NCBI GenBank assembly: GCA_965140355.1 | Contig: OZ223194.1 | Coordinates: 1,116,001 to 1,180,000 of the forward strand | Origin: Acetobacterium sp965140355 | GTDB lineage: Bacteria; Bacillota; Clostridia; Eubacteriales; Eubacteriaceae | Reading direction: 5' to 3' | Length of the DNA stretch: 64,000 nt | In this document: piece after piece, positions 25,881 to 34,740 of the stretch | Layout: every line of letters starts with the position of its first letter | Numbering within the stretch: position 1 is the stretch's first letter | Notes under the pieces: generated by a model | The model's database searches: none | What the model saw: the letters and a program-made list of their open reading frames with translations, nothing else | Told to the model about the DNA's origin: nothing | Made by a program: the position numbers and the translations under genes

Positions 25881-26636
25881 TTATTTTTCTCCTGAAAACA
25901 GTTTATCGGCCAATTGCCGATAAGCCTGTGCTTGAGTACTATTGGGAAATTTTTCTATCACCGTCTGATTGACAGCTTCAGCATCTTGAACCAGCTTGTC
26001 GCGTTCGATCGTAAAGATAACTTGGGTATCAATTTCATCTGCTACATTCTGAACAATACCTTCTTCATTAACAATTCCTTTTTTATTGAGAATCAAGCCA
26101 CCAAGACTGGCATACCCCCGAGATCCATACGAACGAACGGCACTGACAATATTGTCAGCCGCATAAAGCGACATCCGTTCACCTGATGTAACGATGCACA
26201 CCTTATCGGCATAGCCATTCCGAATGGGCATGGCAAAACCTCCACAAACGACATCACCGAGAACATCATATAAAATGATATCTGGTTGATAAAAGGCCTC
26301 CGCCTTAAGCGCTTCCAATTTTTCAAAAGCTGCAATAATACCTCTTCCAGCACAACCAATACCTGGCTTGGGTCCACCGGCTTCAACGCATAAAACCCCA
26401 AAGCTTCCTATCGAGACCAGATCGTCCAACTTTGTTTCATTACCCTTTTCACGGATGACCTCTAACACGGTTGGAATTCTTTTTCCGCCCATTAAATTAA
26501 TGGTCGAATCTGATTTGGGATCACATCCAATCTGCATCACGGTCAGTCCTTTTTGGGCTAAAGCCGCCGAAATATTTGTCACCGTGGTCGACTTACCAAT
26601 TCCCCCTTTCCCATATATCGCTATTCTCTCCAACAT
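25881..26636 (-). CDS. NifH-like nucleotide-dependent iron protein
   Basis: 251-residue NifH/BchL/CfbC-family reductase that passes electrons to the partner complex with MgATP hydrolysis. P-loop GKGGIGKST is at 9-17, switch I GCDPKSDST at 37-45, and the two Cys ligands of the bridging [4Fe-4S] cluster are C95 (GIGCAGRG) and C131 (DVVCGGFAMP). Both are in canonical context, so the protein should be a functional iron protein. It starts at an ATG with GGAGG five bases upstream. It is the first gene behind the cobalamin riboswitch; the next gene starts two bases after its stop. Confidence 0.93.
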   Translation of the reverse strand: MLERIAIYGKGGIGKSTTVTNISAALAQKGLTVMQIGCDPKSDSTINLMGGKRIPTVLEVIREKGNETKLDDLVSIGSFGVLCVEAGGPKPGIGCAGRGIIAAFEKLEALKAEAFYQPDIILYDVLGDVVCGGFAMPIRNGYADKVCIVTSGERMSLYAADNIVSAVRSYGSRGYASLGGLILNKKGIVNEEGIVQNVADEIDTQVIFTIERDKLVQDAEAVNQTVIEKFPNSTQAQAYRQLADKLFSGEK

Positions 26637-26708
26637 CCTACCTCCATTTTTTTATCAGATCATTGCTAAACTTAGTTGTACCAGTCCTTGAATCATCTGT
26701 TTTTCAAT

Positions 26709-26744
26709 AAAAAAAGCTGCAATTGTCATTAAGACAATTGCAAC
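26709..26744 (-). terminator. Riboswitch-controlled intrinsic terminator
   Basis: On the minus strand GTTGCAATTGTC, loop TTAAT, GACAATTGCAGC, then seven T: a 12-bp stem with one wobble pair. It lies about 100 bases after the B12 box and 73 before the NifH-like ATG, where a transcription-attenuating expression platform is expected. Confidence 0.85.
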
Positions 26745-26839
26745 TCCGTATTTATTGCTGAGTTAAAAAACAAAAAAACGCTCTGTTTTTCTTTGTTTTT
26801 CGATCTATTCCGTAATCACGCAGAATAAAAAGACATCGA

Positions 26840-26993
26840 TAAAGGCAGGTTTTCTGACTCAAGCGTCCTCACTTTTCCTACCTTCCCGAAAAACAGTGGT
26901 ATTCATGGAAAAATTCCTCTTACACAGCGGCGGTACCGTACAGGAATTTAACCTGTTTCCCTATTATGCCAACATCATTATGCTAGCCACCTC
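26840..26993 (-). ncRNA. Cobalamin riboswitch aptamer
   Basis: Read on the minus strand, all hallmark segments are in order: a 5' P1 strand (AGGTGGC), AATAGGGAAACAGGTTAAAT, TACCGCCGCTGTGTAAG, a variable hairpin, ACCACTG, CGGGAAGG, AGTGAGGACGC, and the B12 box AGTCAGAAAACCTGCC (26859-26844). This matches the classical AdoCbl/MeCbl aptamer. Together with the downstream terminator it should switch off the nitrogenase-like operon when corrinoid is plentiful. Confidence 0.95.
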
Positions 26994-27017
26994 TATTGTT
27001 AATTTAATTGTATGCCT

Positions 27018-27046
27018 AGTATACATTATCAATAACTTTAAGTCAA
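27018..27046 (-). promoter_or_regulatory. Promoter of the nitrogenase-like operon
   Basis: On the minus strand TTGACT (27046-27041), 17 bases, TATACT (27023-27018). Transcription would begin near 27011, just ahead of the aptamer, giving a leader of about 375 bases. Confidence 0.75.
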
Positions 27047-27184
27047 GAGCTAATCACGATGATTCTTTCCGGTTTATCTTTCCGAAACATAAAGTACTTT
27101 TACGCCTTCTTTCAAATCCCAAATTATCTTTTATTCCCTCACTCATTGAGTTGAATGACGGATGATCGAACTATTTTTAAAGAT

Positions 27185-27216
27185 AAAAAATCACCCTCTT
27201 TTGAAGGTGATTTTTT
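27185..27216 (-). terminator. Bidirectional terminator after the PTS/epimerase genes
   Basis: AAAAAATCACC and GGTGATTTTTT flank a ten-base loop. It lies about 75 bases after the PTS IIB stop and separates that group from the riboswitch promoter. Confidence 0.85.
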
Positions 27217-27289
27217 ATCAAACTCGCTATTAATATCAAAATCAATAAGATCTTTCCGTTTAAAAAACTGGTTGATTAATTAAAGATTT

Positions 27290-27574
27290 TTATTTTTTAA
27301 GTATCTCAATTAGCTGATCAATAGTGCTTTGAATATTAATTCCGGTTAAAAAAGCCCGGCCATTAATAACCGGAATGGTGATTTCGCCTTCCAGCTGACA
27401 GGTACAGACAATCGCATCGGGATGTAATTCTTGATATTTTTTATAGGCATCCACTGCTTTAGCTTGAACGGTTCGACATTCAATGCCATTTTCCTGAGCA
27501 ATCTGTTCAATCTTTTTGGCTACCACTGTTGAGGTTGCCAAAGCTGTTCCACATGCAACTAAAATAAGCTTCAT
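27290..27574 (-). CDS. PTS system EIIB component, galactitol type
   Basis: 94 residues. It opens MKLILVACGTALATSTVV, placing phosphoryl-carrying Cys8 in the GatB-type loop. It passes phosphate from EIIA to a sugar bound by a membrane EIIC. No EIIC gene is present in the window. It is the last gene of the IIA - epimerase - IIB set, 28 bases after the epimerase. The sugar is unknown; a polyol is likely from the GatA/GatB-type partners. Confidence 0.85.
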   Translation of the reverse strand: MKLILVACGTALATSTVVAKKIEQIAQENGIECRTVQAKAVDAYKKYQELHPDAIVCTCQLEGEITIPVINGRAFLTGINIQSTIDQLIEILKK

Positions 27575-27602
27575 TTCAATTTTCCTCTTTCAACTATAGA
27601 AT

Positions 27603-28253
27603 TTATCCATGGATTATTTTTCTAAATTGTCTTATATTATCTTTCATATCGCCTTTAAATAAACAGGAACCGGATACAATAACATTGGCGCCGGCATCTA
27701 CTACTTCTTTTAAAGTCTCGAAATTAATACCACCATCAACCTGTAGTTCAATTTCGCGATGACCAATCAACTGACGGCAAGTTTTAATTTTTTCGGTGCT
27801 TTCAGGGATATAGCTTTGTCCGCCAAAACCCGGATAAACACACATAATTAAAATCATACTGATTTGATCAAGATACGGTACAAGTGTCTCTATTGGTGTA
27901 TCTGGTGATAAAACAAGTCCCGCTTTAACACCTTTATTGACAATCGCATCAATACACGACTGAATTTCTCCCTCTGATTCTACGTGAACGGTAATAATAT
28001 CGGCTCCGGCAGCGACGAATCGATCAATATACTTAAGTGGCTCAGTGATCATTAAATGAACATCAAAGGGAATCGTGATTGTCTTTCTTAATTGTGCTAC
28101 CTGGTCGGGACCTATGGTAATGTTAGGGACAAAATGCCCATCCATAATATCCACATGAAGATAGTCGGCGCCATTTTTTTCAATCGTTTTGAGGTCTCGT
28201 TCCAAATTAGCAAAATCTGCACTTAGCATCGATGGGGCAATTTTAATATTCAT
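27603..28253 (-). CDS. rpe: Ribulose-phosphate 3-epimerase
   Basis: Interconverts ribulose 5-phosphate and xylulose 5-phosphate in the pentose phosphate pathway. 216 residues, a TIM barrel with the family blocks IAPSMLSADFANL at the N terminus, HVDIMDGHFVPNIT (metal-binding His and Asp), DVHLMI, MCVYPGFGGQ and VDGGI near the C terminus. Its place between PTS IIA and IIB genes suggests that it handles a pentulose-phosphate or related intermediate from the imported sugar, in addition to or instead of housekeeping work. Confidence 0.95.
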   Translation of the reverse strand: MNIKIAPSMLSADFANLERDLKTIEKNGADYLHVDIMDGHFVPNITIGPDQVAQLRKTITIPFDVHLMITEPLKYIDRFVAAGADIITVHVESEGEIQSCIDAIVNKGVKAGLVLSPDTPIETLVPYLDQISMILIMCVYPGFGGQSYIPESTEKIKTCRQLIGHREIELQVDGGINFETLKEVVDAGANVIVSGSCLFKGDMKDNIRQFRKIIHG

Positions 28254-28288
28254 TCAAATTCACTTTCTTTATTGATTACTTTTCTGAC

Positions 28289-28744
28289 TTATAAAAAAGT
28301 CTTAATAAGATTATAAATGGTTTGCGGTTCTTTTGCATCTTTTATTTTTTGTAATATTTTTTCATTTTGGATAATAGTAATAATGGTTTGTAATACCTTC
28401 AATTGTTTTTCAGGGTCATTAATCGCCAGTAAAAATAGAATCTGGACCGGAACACTTTCTTTAGGATTCCCCATTCCTGCAAATACAACGGTATTTTTTA
28501 GCGTAACAATAGAAATACTTTCTACTAATACATATTTAGCTTCAGTATGGGGCAAAGCAACCCCTATTTTTGTCGGTAAACCGGTGGGAAAAACGCGTTC
28601 CCTTTCAATCGCGGCATCTAAAAAATCTTCAGTAATATATCCCTGCGCCAACAAAGGATTGACAGCCACAGAGATGGCTTCGAATTGATCTTTGACCAGA
28701 CAATTTACCTGAATACAATCGATATGGATTAACGATCCCATCAT
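28289..28744 (-). CDS. PTS system EIIA component, galactitol/fructose type
   Basis: 151 residues of the PTS EIIA type 2 fold. The phosphorylated residue should be His66 in GVALPHTEAK. FPTGLPTKIGVALPHTE strongly resembles GatA. Its ATG overlaps the gyrA stop by one base (TAATG), so it may be translated by ribosomes finishing gyrA, an unusual partner. It precedes the epimerase by 35 bases. Confidence 0.88.
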   Translation of the reverse strand: MMGSLIHIDCIQVNCLVKDQFEAISVAVNPLLAQGYITEDFLDAAIERERVFPTGLPTKIGVALPHTEAKYVLVESISIVTLKNTVVFAGMGNPKESVPVQILFLLAINDPEKQLKVLQTIITIIQNEKILQKIKDAKEPQTIYNLIKTFL

Positions 28745-31242
28745 TATTTTTCAGTGGTTGTTTCGGGTGTCCTTTTATTTTCGTCGTCATCGTCGAAAAC
28801 AGCCACTGTATCCTCCTTATAAACCTTAGAAATAGTTGCTATTAATTCATCTGATTTTAATTTCATTAAACGTACACCCTGGGTATTTCGACCAACCGCG
28901 GTAATATCATTACCTCCTAATTTGATTACCACACCTTGGTTATTAATCATCATAATTTCACCATCTCGGCTGATCACACAGAAACCTACCAGCTCACCGG
29001 TTTTTTTAGTGACTTTATAGGTTTGAACGCCTTTACCACCGCGTTTTTGCGGACGATACAAGTCTGATGCGCTCAACTTGCCATAGCCGTTTTCACTGAC
29101 GCAAAGAACAAATAATTCTTTTTTGACAATATCCATTCCGACAACGACGTCGTCTTCTCGCAGATCAATCCCGCGAACTCCAATGGAAGTTCGGCTGATT
29201 GGTCGGACTTCTTCTGAATTAAATCGGATCGCATAACCGCATTGGGTTCCCATGATAATTTCTTCATCCTGTTCAACCAATCGCACATTGATTAGCTCAT
29301 CATCTTGTCTTAAGTTAATAGCAATGATACCGTTTTTACGAGAGGTATCATATTCGGTTAAATCGGTTTTCTTGATAATCCCCTGTTTAGTAGCCATGAT
29401 CAAATATTTATCAGCAGTGAATTCTTTGACCGGAATCATAGTGGCAATTTGCTCCCCATCTTCAAGCGGCAACAAATTCACGATCGCGGTTCCTCTGGCG
29501 GTACGTCCGCCTTCTGGGATTTCAAAGGCTTTTAATCGATAGACTTTACCAAGATTAGTAAAGAACATCAGATAATGATGGGTTGTTGTTGTAAAGAGGT
29601 GTTCAACAAAATCATTTTCCCGGGTGCTCAGTGCCGTAATGCCTTTTCCGCCCCGTTTTTGTGATCGATAATTATCAGCAGTAATACGCTTCACATAACC
29701 GATATGGGTCATTGTGATCACGACTTCTTCTTCTTCAATTAAATCTTCAATTTCAAAGTCTTCGACATCAATATCAAAGGAGGTTCGGCGTTTATCGCCA
29801 TACTTTTGTTTGATTTCTAAAAGTTCTTCTTTAATAATATTAAGAACCAATTGACCATTTGCTAAAATTGCTTCAAGTTCAGCAATAGTTACCATCAATT
29901 CTTTATATTCTTCTTCTATTTTTTCCCGTTCCAAACCGGTTAAACGTTGCAAACGCATATCCAGAATCGCCTGAGCCTGAATTTCTGACAGGTTAAATCG
30001 TTCGATCAACTGCTCTTTAGCTACTTTTCCATCGGCAGCAGCGCGGATTAATTTAATCACTTCATCGATATGATCCAAGGCAATTTTTAATCCTTCTAAA
30101 ATATGTGCTCGCGCTTTAGCTTTTTTCAGATCAAAAATTGTTCGTCTGGTGATAATTTCTTTTTGATGTTCAATATAATGGAACAGGATTTCTTTTAAAT
30201 TTAAAACCTTTGGTTCATTATTAACCAAGGCCAGCATGATTACACCAAAAGTTTCCTGCAACTGGGTATGTTTATATAATTGATTTAAGATAATCGTTTC
30301 ATTCGCATCTCTTTTTAAGTCAATAATAATCGACATCCCTTTTTTCAGGTCTGATTCATCTCTTAAATCGGAGATACCTTCAATTTTTTTCTCTTTAACC
30401 AGTTCGGCAATTTTTTCAACCAACTTCGATTTATTGACCATATAAGGAATTTCGGTAATAACAATTTGTTTTTTGCCTTTTTTAGTCGTAACAATGTCAA
30501 CTTTACCACGCACTTTAATCCGTCCCCGACCGGTGCGGTAAGCACTTTTAACGCCAGATTTTCCCAAGATAATTCCGGCGGTTGGAAAATCAGGTCCTTT
30601 AATATGTTTCATTAGCTCATCAACGGTAATATCCTGATCATCAATAAACGCAATCGTCCCATCAATGATTTCACCCAGATTATGCGGTGGAATATTGGTG
30701 GCCATCCCAACGGCAATCCCAGATGATCCATTAACTAGAAGATTGGGATATTTTGATGGTAGAACTGAAGGTTCCGTTTCCGATTCATCAAAGTTAGGAA
30801 CAAAATCGACGGTTTCTTTATTGATATCACGAAGCAGTTCTGCCGCTATTTTCCCCATTTTTGCTTCAGTATAACGCATGGCTGCGGCACTATCGCCATC
30901 AACGGAACCAAAGTTCCCTTGTCCATTAACAATTAGATAACGGATCGACCATTCCTGAGCCATTCGAACCATTGCATCATAAACTGAGGAATCACCATGA
31001 GGGTGATACTTACCCAAAACATCCCCAACTATACGGGCTGATTTACGAAAGGTTTTTTCCGGAGTTAATCCCAGCTGGCTCATGGCATAGATGATGCGAC
31101 GATGAACAGGTTTTAGACCATCTCTGACATCTGGTAAGGCCCGACCTATAATGACACTCATGGCATAGTCAATATAGGAAGTTTTCATTTCTTCTTCAAT
31201 ATTAATCGATTTTATCCGATCAAATTCAATTATTTCATCCAT
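28744..31242 (-). CDS. gyrA: DNA gyrase subunit A
   Basis: Cuts and rejoins DNA for negative supercoiling, with GyrB. 832 residues. The catalytic Tyr is Tyr124 in AAAMRYTEAK. The quinolone region reads HPHGDSSVYDAMVRMAQ, with Ser85 at the position of E. coli Ser83, i.e. no visible resistance change. The C-terminal beta-pinwheel has the GyrA box QKRGGKG, which occurs twice (in SQKRGGKGITAL and PQKRGGKGVQTY). The tail ends in an acidic run. It lies 22 bases after gyrB. Confidence 0.98.
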   Translation of the reverse strand: MDEIIEFDRIKSINIEEEMKTSYIDYAMSVIIGRALPDVRDGLKPVHRRIIYAMSQLGLTPEKTFRKSARIVGDVLGKYHPHGDSSVYDAMVRMAQEWSIRYLIVNGQGNFGSVDGDSAAAMRYTEAKMGKIAAELLRDINKETVDFVPNFDESETEPSVLPSKYPNLLVNGSSGIAVGMATNIPPHNLGEIIDGTIAFIDDQDITVDELMKHIKGPDFPTAGIILGKSGVKSAYRTGRGRIKVRGKVDIVTTKKGKKQIVITEIPYMVNKSKLVEKIAELVKEKKIEGISDLRDESDLKKGMSIIIDLKRDANETIILNQLYKHTQLQETFGVIMLALVNNEPKVLNLKEILFHYIEHQKEIITRRTIFDLKKAKARAHILEGLKIALDHIDEVIKLIRAAADGKVAKEQLIERFNLSEIQAQAILDMRLQRLTGLEREKIEEEYKELMVTIAELEAILANGQLVLNIIKEELLEIKQKYGDKRRTSFDIDVEDFEIEDLIEEEEVVITMTHIGYVKRITADNYRSQKRGGKGITALSTRENDFVEHLFTTTTHHYLMFFTNLGKVYRLKAFEIPEGGRTARGTAIVNLLPLEDGEQIATMIPVKEFTADKYLIMATKQGIIKKTDLTEYDTSRKNGIIAINLRQDDELINVRLVEQDEEIIMGTQCGYAIRFNSEEVRPISRTSIGVRGIDLREDDVVVGMDIVKKELFVLCVSENGYGKLSASDLYRPQKRGGKGVQTYKVTKKTGELVGFCVISRDGEIMMINNQGVVIKLGGNDITAVGRNTQGVRLMKLKSDELIATISKVYKEDTVAVFDDDDENKRTPETTTEK

Positions 31243-31264
31243 TTATTTGTTTACTCCTTCTTGA

Positions 31265-33181
31265 CTAGATGTCCAAATTCTTAACTTTTTTAGCATTGCG
31301 TTCGATAAATTCTTTACGTGGCTGTACCTTGTCACCCATCAGAATGGTGAATATTTCATCGGCATACGCAGCTTCTTCAATATTCACCTGTAATAAGGTT
31401 CGAACGCTGGGATCCATCGTGGTTTCCCAAAGTTGATGAGCATCCATTTCTCCAAGACCTTTGTATCGTTGCAAACTGATTCGTGACCGGTCATCGATCG
31501 CTTCCATTTTTTTCTCTAAATCGCGATCCGTATAAGCATAATCAACTTGTTTACCGCGGGTAATTTTATAAAGGGGCGGCTGGGCAATGTAAACATATCC
31601 GGCTTCAATCAGGCCGGGCATATAACGATAAAAGAAAGTTAATAGTAAGGTCCGAATATGGGCTCCATCGACATCAGCATCGGTCATGATAATGATTTTA
31701 TGGTAGCGGGCTTTTTCGACATTAAATTCCTCGCCAACACCAGTTCCGAAAGCAATAATCATTGATTTTAAAGAATCGGTCGTTAAAATCCGATCTAAAC
31801 GGGCTTTTTCAACGTTTAAGATTTTACCACGCAGGGGTAAAATGGCCTGCGTTTTTGAATCGCGACCAGATTTGGCCGAACCCCCAGCGGAGTCCCCTTC
31901 AACGATGTATATTTCTGAAAGAGCCGGATCTTTTTCCCGGCAATCAGCTAATTTTCCTGGTAACGCCGTAGAATCTAAAGCACTTTTTCGTCGTGTAAAT
32001 TCACGGGCCTTTTTAGCTGCTTCCCGCGCTCTGGCGGCTGATAATGTTTTTTCAATAATACTTTTAGCGATACTGGGATTTTCTTCCATCAAGGCTGAAA
32101 GTTGATCACTGACAATCGTTTCAACAATTCCTTTAACTTCCGTATTCCCTAATTTTGATTTCGTTTGACCTTCAAATTGCGGGTCTAAAAGCTTGATGCT
32201 AACAATCGCAGTCAACCCTTCGCGGGCATCTTCACCGGTCAGATTTTTATCATTGCCCTTTAAAAAGCCATTTTTTCGCGCATAGGTATTAATCGTCCGG
32301 GTTAAAGCACTTTTAAATCCATTCAGATGGGTTCCCCCCTCAGGGGTATTAATATTATTCGCATAGGAAAAAATATTTTCTGAATATCCGGTCGTATATT
32401 GAAAAGCGATTTCCAGCGCATAGTCATCTTGTTCTTTTTCAAAATAAGTAATCTTATCATAAAGCGGATCTTTGTTCCGATTCATATATTCCACATAGGA
32501 ATGTATACCACCGGTATAGTAATAATTTTCTTTTCGTTTAGGTGAATCTTTTTCATTTATCAGACTAATCGAAACCCCCTTATTTAAGAAGGCCAATTCT
32601 CTTAATCGATGTTCTAAAATATCAAAATCATATTCGGTTTCATCAAATATGTCTTTATCGGGTTTAAAATAAATAGTCGTCCCGGTACGATTGGTGGTCC
32701 CGGTCACAGTGAGTTTATCCACTGGTTTTCCTTTTTGATAGGTTTGAAAAAATATTTCGCCCTTTTGTTTTACCTCAACGGTCAATTTTTCCGAAAGGGC
32801 ATTAACAACGGATACCCCAACCCCATGAAGACCGCCGGATACCTTATATCCGCCACCGCCGAATTTACCACCGGCATGAAGAACGGTAAGGGCCAGTTCA
32901 ACCCCGGTTTTTCCCTGAGCATGATTCATCCCGGTGGGAATTCCCCGGCCATCATCAACAACAGTAATTGAATCATCGGCGTGAATGGTAACATTTATAT
33001 TTTTGCAATAACCAGCAAGCGCTTCATCGATACTATTGTCAACAACCTCATAAACGAGATGATGTAACCCTCGGGAGCCGGTGCTACCGATATACATTCC
33101 TGGTCTTTTTTGAACAGCCTCTAATCCTTCGAGGACCTGTATCTGATCAGCGGTATAATTATCTGATTTGTTTTCTGGCAT
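31265..33181 (-). CDS. gyrB: DNA gyrase subunit B
   Basis: ATPase subunit of gyrase, 638 residues. GHKL ATP-binding motifs: EVVDNSIDEALAG, DDGRGIPTG and GGLHGVGVSVVNALS. The TOPRIM domain has EGDSAGGSAKSGRD and the DADVDG metal site. The C terminus PRKEFIERNA is typical. It follows recF by 16 bases with GGAGGAAAAT before the ATG, in the order dnaA-dnaN-S4-recF-gyrB-gyrA that is common in Firmicutes. Confidence 0.98.
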   Translation of the reverse strand: MPENKSDNYTADQIQVLEGLEAVQKRPGMYIGSTGSRGLHHLVYEVVDNSIDEALAGYCKNINVTIHADDSITVVDDGRGIPTGMNHAQGKTGVELALTVLHAGGKFGGGGYKVSGGLHGVGVSVVNALSEKLTVEVKQKGEIFFQTYQKGKPVDKLTVTGTTNRTGTTIYFKPDKDIFDETEYDFDILEHRLRELAFLNKGVSISLINEKDSPKRKENYYYTGGIHSYVEYMNRNKDPLYDKITYFEKEQDDYALEIAFQYTTGYSENIFSYANNINTPEGGTHLNGFKSALTRTINTYARKNGFLKGNDKNLTGEDAREGLTAIVSIKLLDPQFEGQTKSKLGNTEVKGIVETIVSDQLSALMEENPSIAKSIIEKTLSAARAREAAKKAREFTRRKSALDSTALPGKLADCREKDPALSEIYIVEGDSAGGSAKSGRDSKTQAILPLRGKILNVEKARLDRILTTDSLKSMIIAFGTGVGEEFNVEKARYHKIIIMTDADVDGAHIRTLLLTFFYRYMPGLIEAGYVYIAQPPLYKITRGKQVDYAYTDRDLEKKMEAIDDRSRISLQRYKGLGEMDAHQLWETTMDPSVRTLLQVNIEEAAYADEIFTILMGDKVQPRKEFIERNAKKVKNLDI

Positions 33182-33197
33182 ATTTTCCTCCTGATTT

Positions 33198-34310
33198 TCA
33201 TCGTTTTTTAATAGGTACTTGGACCTTTCCCTGTGCGATCACGATAGTGTTTTTATTTTTTTCTTCATGATCGATTAAAATATCTTCGGTACAGGTTATA
33301 AAGGCTTGCGTTTTATTTAAAAGTGAGAGAATGCTTTTTCTTCGATGTTCATCCAACTCCGAAAAGATATCATCTAAAAGAACCACCGGATATTCTCCGG
33401 TATTTTCATAGTATATCTCTATTTGGGATAATTTAAGGGAAATGGCGGCTGATCGTTGCTGACCCTGTGATCCATAACGTCTGGCATCTTTTCCATTTAT
33501 TTGAATGATCATATCATCAACATGAGGCCCATAACTTGTGGAACCCCGGGCGATATCTTCCTCTCGACTGGATTCTAAACGTTTTTTGTATTTATCTTTA
33601 ATTTCTGATAATTCTTCAAGTGAATCGATTATATTATTCAGATAAAATAATGAAAGAGTTTCTTTACCAAGACTTAGCAATTGATGTAGATTATTCGCTT
33701 CCCGATTAAGTCGATGCAGATACCGAATCCGATGATTCATCAGCCGAACGCCCATTTCTATAATCTGTTCATCCCAAACATCAAGGGTTGTGATTAAACT
33801 GGGTTGGTAATTAATATTTTTTAATAAAGAGTTTCTTTGATTTAATATTTTTTCATAATCTTTTAAAATATAATGATACTCCGGTTTAAATCCGGAGATC
33901 TCCTGATTAAGAAAACGCCTTCTTTTGTCGGGGCCTTCTTTAACGATCTTTAAATCATCCGGTTCAAAAAGGATGGTATTAAAAATTCCATTGATTTTAT
34001 CTCTTTTTTTTACTTTCTCATCTAATAAAAACTGACGTTTTCCTAAATGATTTTTAGCTGAAAGCGTATGTTTAACCTCTTCACTGACAACCCGGGCGCT
34101 GATAAAAAAATCATCCTGATTCCATTGGGCAAGTTCTGCCACACTTGAAGCACGATGACTATAACCCCGCGACAAAAAAAACATAGCTTCAATCAGATTT
34201 GTTTTTCCCTGAGCATTTTCGCCCAAGATAATGTTAATTCCCTTTTTAAAATCGATACATTCGTTTTGGTAATTACGATAATGAATCAGTTTTATTTCTT
34301 CGATAAACAT
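33198..34310 (-). CDS. recF: DNA replication and repair protein RecF
   Basis: SMC-like ATPase that loads RecA at single-strand gaps. 370 residues. Walker A GENAQGKTN is at 30-38, signature YGSQGQQRSAAISLKL and Walker B VVLLDDIFSELD are near the C terminus. It overlaps the S4-domain gene by 19 bases, so the two are co-translated. Confidence 0.96.
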   Translation of the reverse strand: MFIEEIKLIHYRNYQNECIDFKKGINIILGENAQGKTNLIEAMFFLSRGYSHRASSVAELAQWNQDDFFISARVVSEEVKHTLSAKNHLGKRQFLLDEKVKKRDKINGIFNTILFEPDDLKIVKEGPDKRRRFLNQEISGFKPEYHYILKDYEKILNQRNSLLKNINYQPSLITTLDVWDEQIIEMGVRLMNHRIRYLHRLNREANNLHQLLSLGKETLSLFYLNNIIDSLEELSEIKDKYKKRLESSREEDIARGSTSYGPHVDDMIIQINGKDARRYGSQGQQRSAAISLKLSQIEIYYENTGEYPVVLLDDIFSELDEHRRKSILSLLNKTQAFITCTEDILIDHEEKNKNTIVIAQGKVQVPIKKR

Positions 34311-34531
34311 GTTGTTGTGATCCCGGTTACTTGCAAGGGTTCATAATCTTCTATCTCAACAAGATCGCCAGCTCTTATTTTTTTATTTCTTTGGGTACAC
34401 AACTCACCATTTACCCGAATTAATCGATCGAGAATCATAAATTTTACATCACTGCCATTGCCAACAATACCGGCATATTTAAGCAGTTGATCGATTTTTA
34501 TAAACTCAGTGTTAATCTCAATTATTTGCAT
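34292..34531 (-). CDS. yaaA: S4-domain RNA-binding protein, YaaA/RlbA type
   Basis: 79 residues from ATG 34531 (MQIIEINTEFIKIDQLLKYA), chosen because GGGGA lies seven bases before it. A longer frame from 34546 has no such site. The S4 fold is seen in IKIDQLLKYAGIVGNG, then IRVNGELCTQRNKKI and a final beta strand. Small S4 proteins between dnaN and recF are conserved in Firmicutes and bind rRNA in ribosome assembly. Function is by family. Confidence 0.9.
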   Translation of the reverse strand: MQIIEINTEFIKIDQLLKYAGIVGNGSDVKFMILDRLIRVNGELCTQRNKKIRAGDLVEIEDYEPLQVTGITTTCLSKK

Positions 34532-34670
34532 ATTTTCCCCACGCATTATATTTTTGGCAAAAATGAAAGAGCATTACACGAATCCCCTTTATTTGCGCCA
34601 AAATGATTAAATTTTTTATATGTTTATCTATTAACCTAACTATTATAACATAAAATTAAAAAATAGTCTC

Positions 34671-34706
34671 AAAAATCAGAAAATCATTTCGATAATTCTG
34701 ATTTTT
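34671..34706 (-). terminator. Hairpin after dnaN
   Basis: AAAAATCAGA and TCTGATTTTT flank a 16-base loop, about 35 bases after the dnaN stop on the minus strand. Probable terminator or partial terminator before the S4-recF-gyrB-gyrA set. Confidence 0.65.
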
Positions 34707-34740
34707 TTAACTATTTTCAAAACTTCTTTTAATTCTTAAT

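Noticed and set aside
23409..26636. The three nitrogenase-like genes as a genuine nitrogenase (nifHDK)
   Set aside because: The K-like protein lacks every P-cluster Cys, both large subunits are short, and there is no nifB, nifE or nifN in the window.
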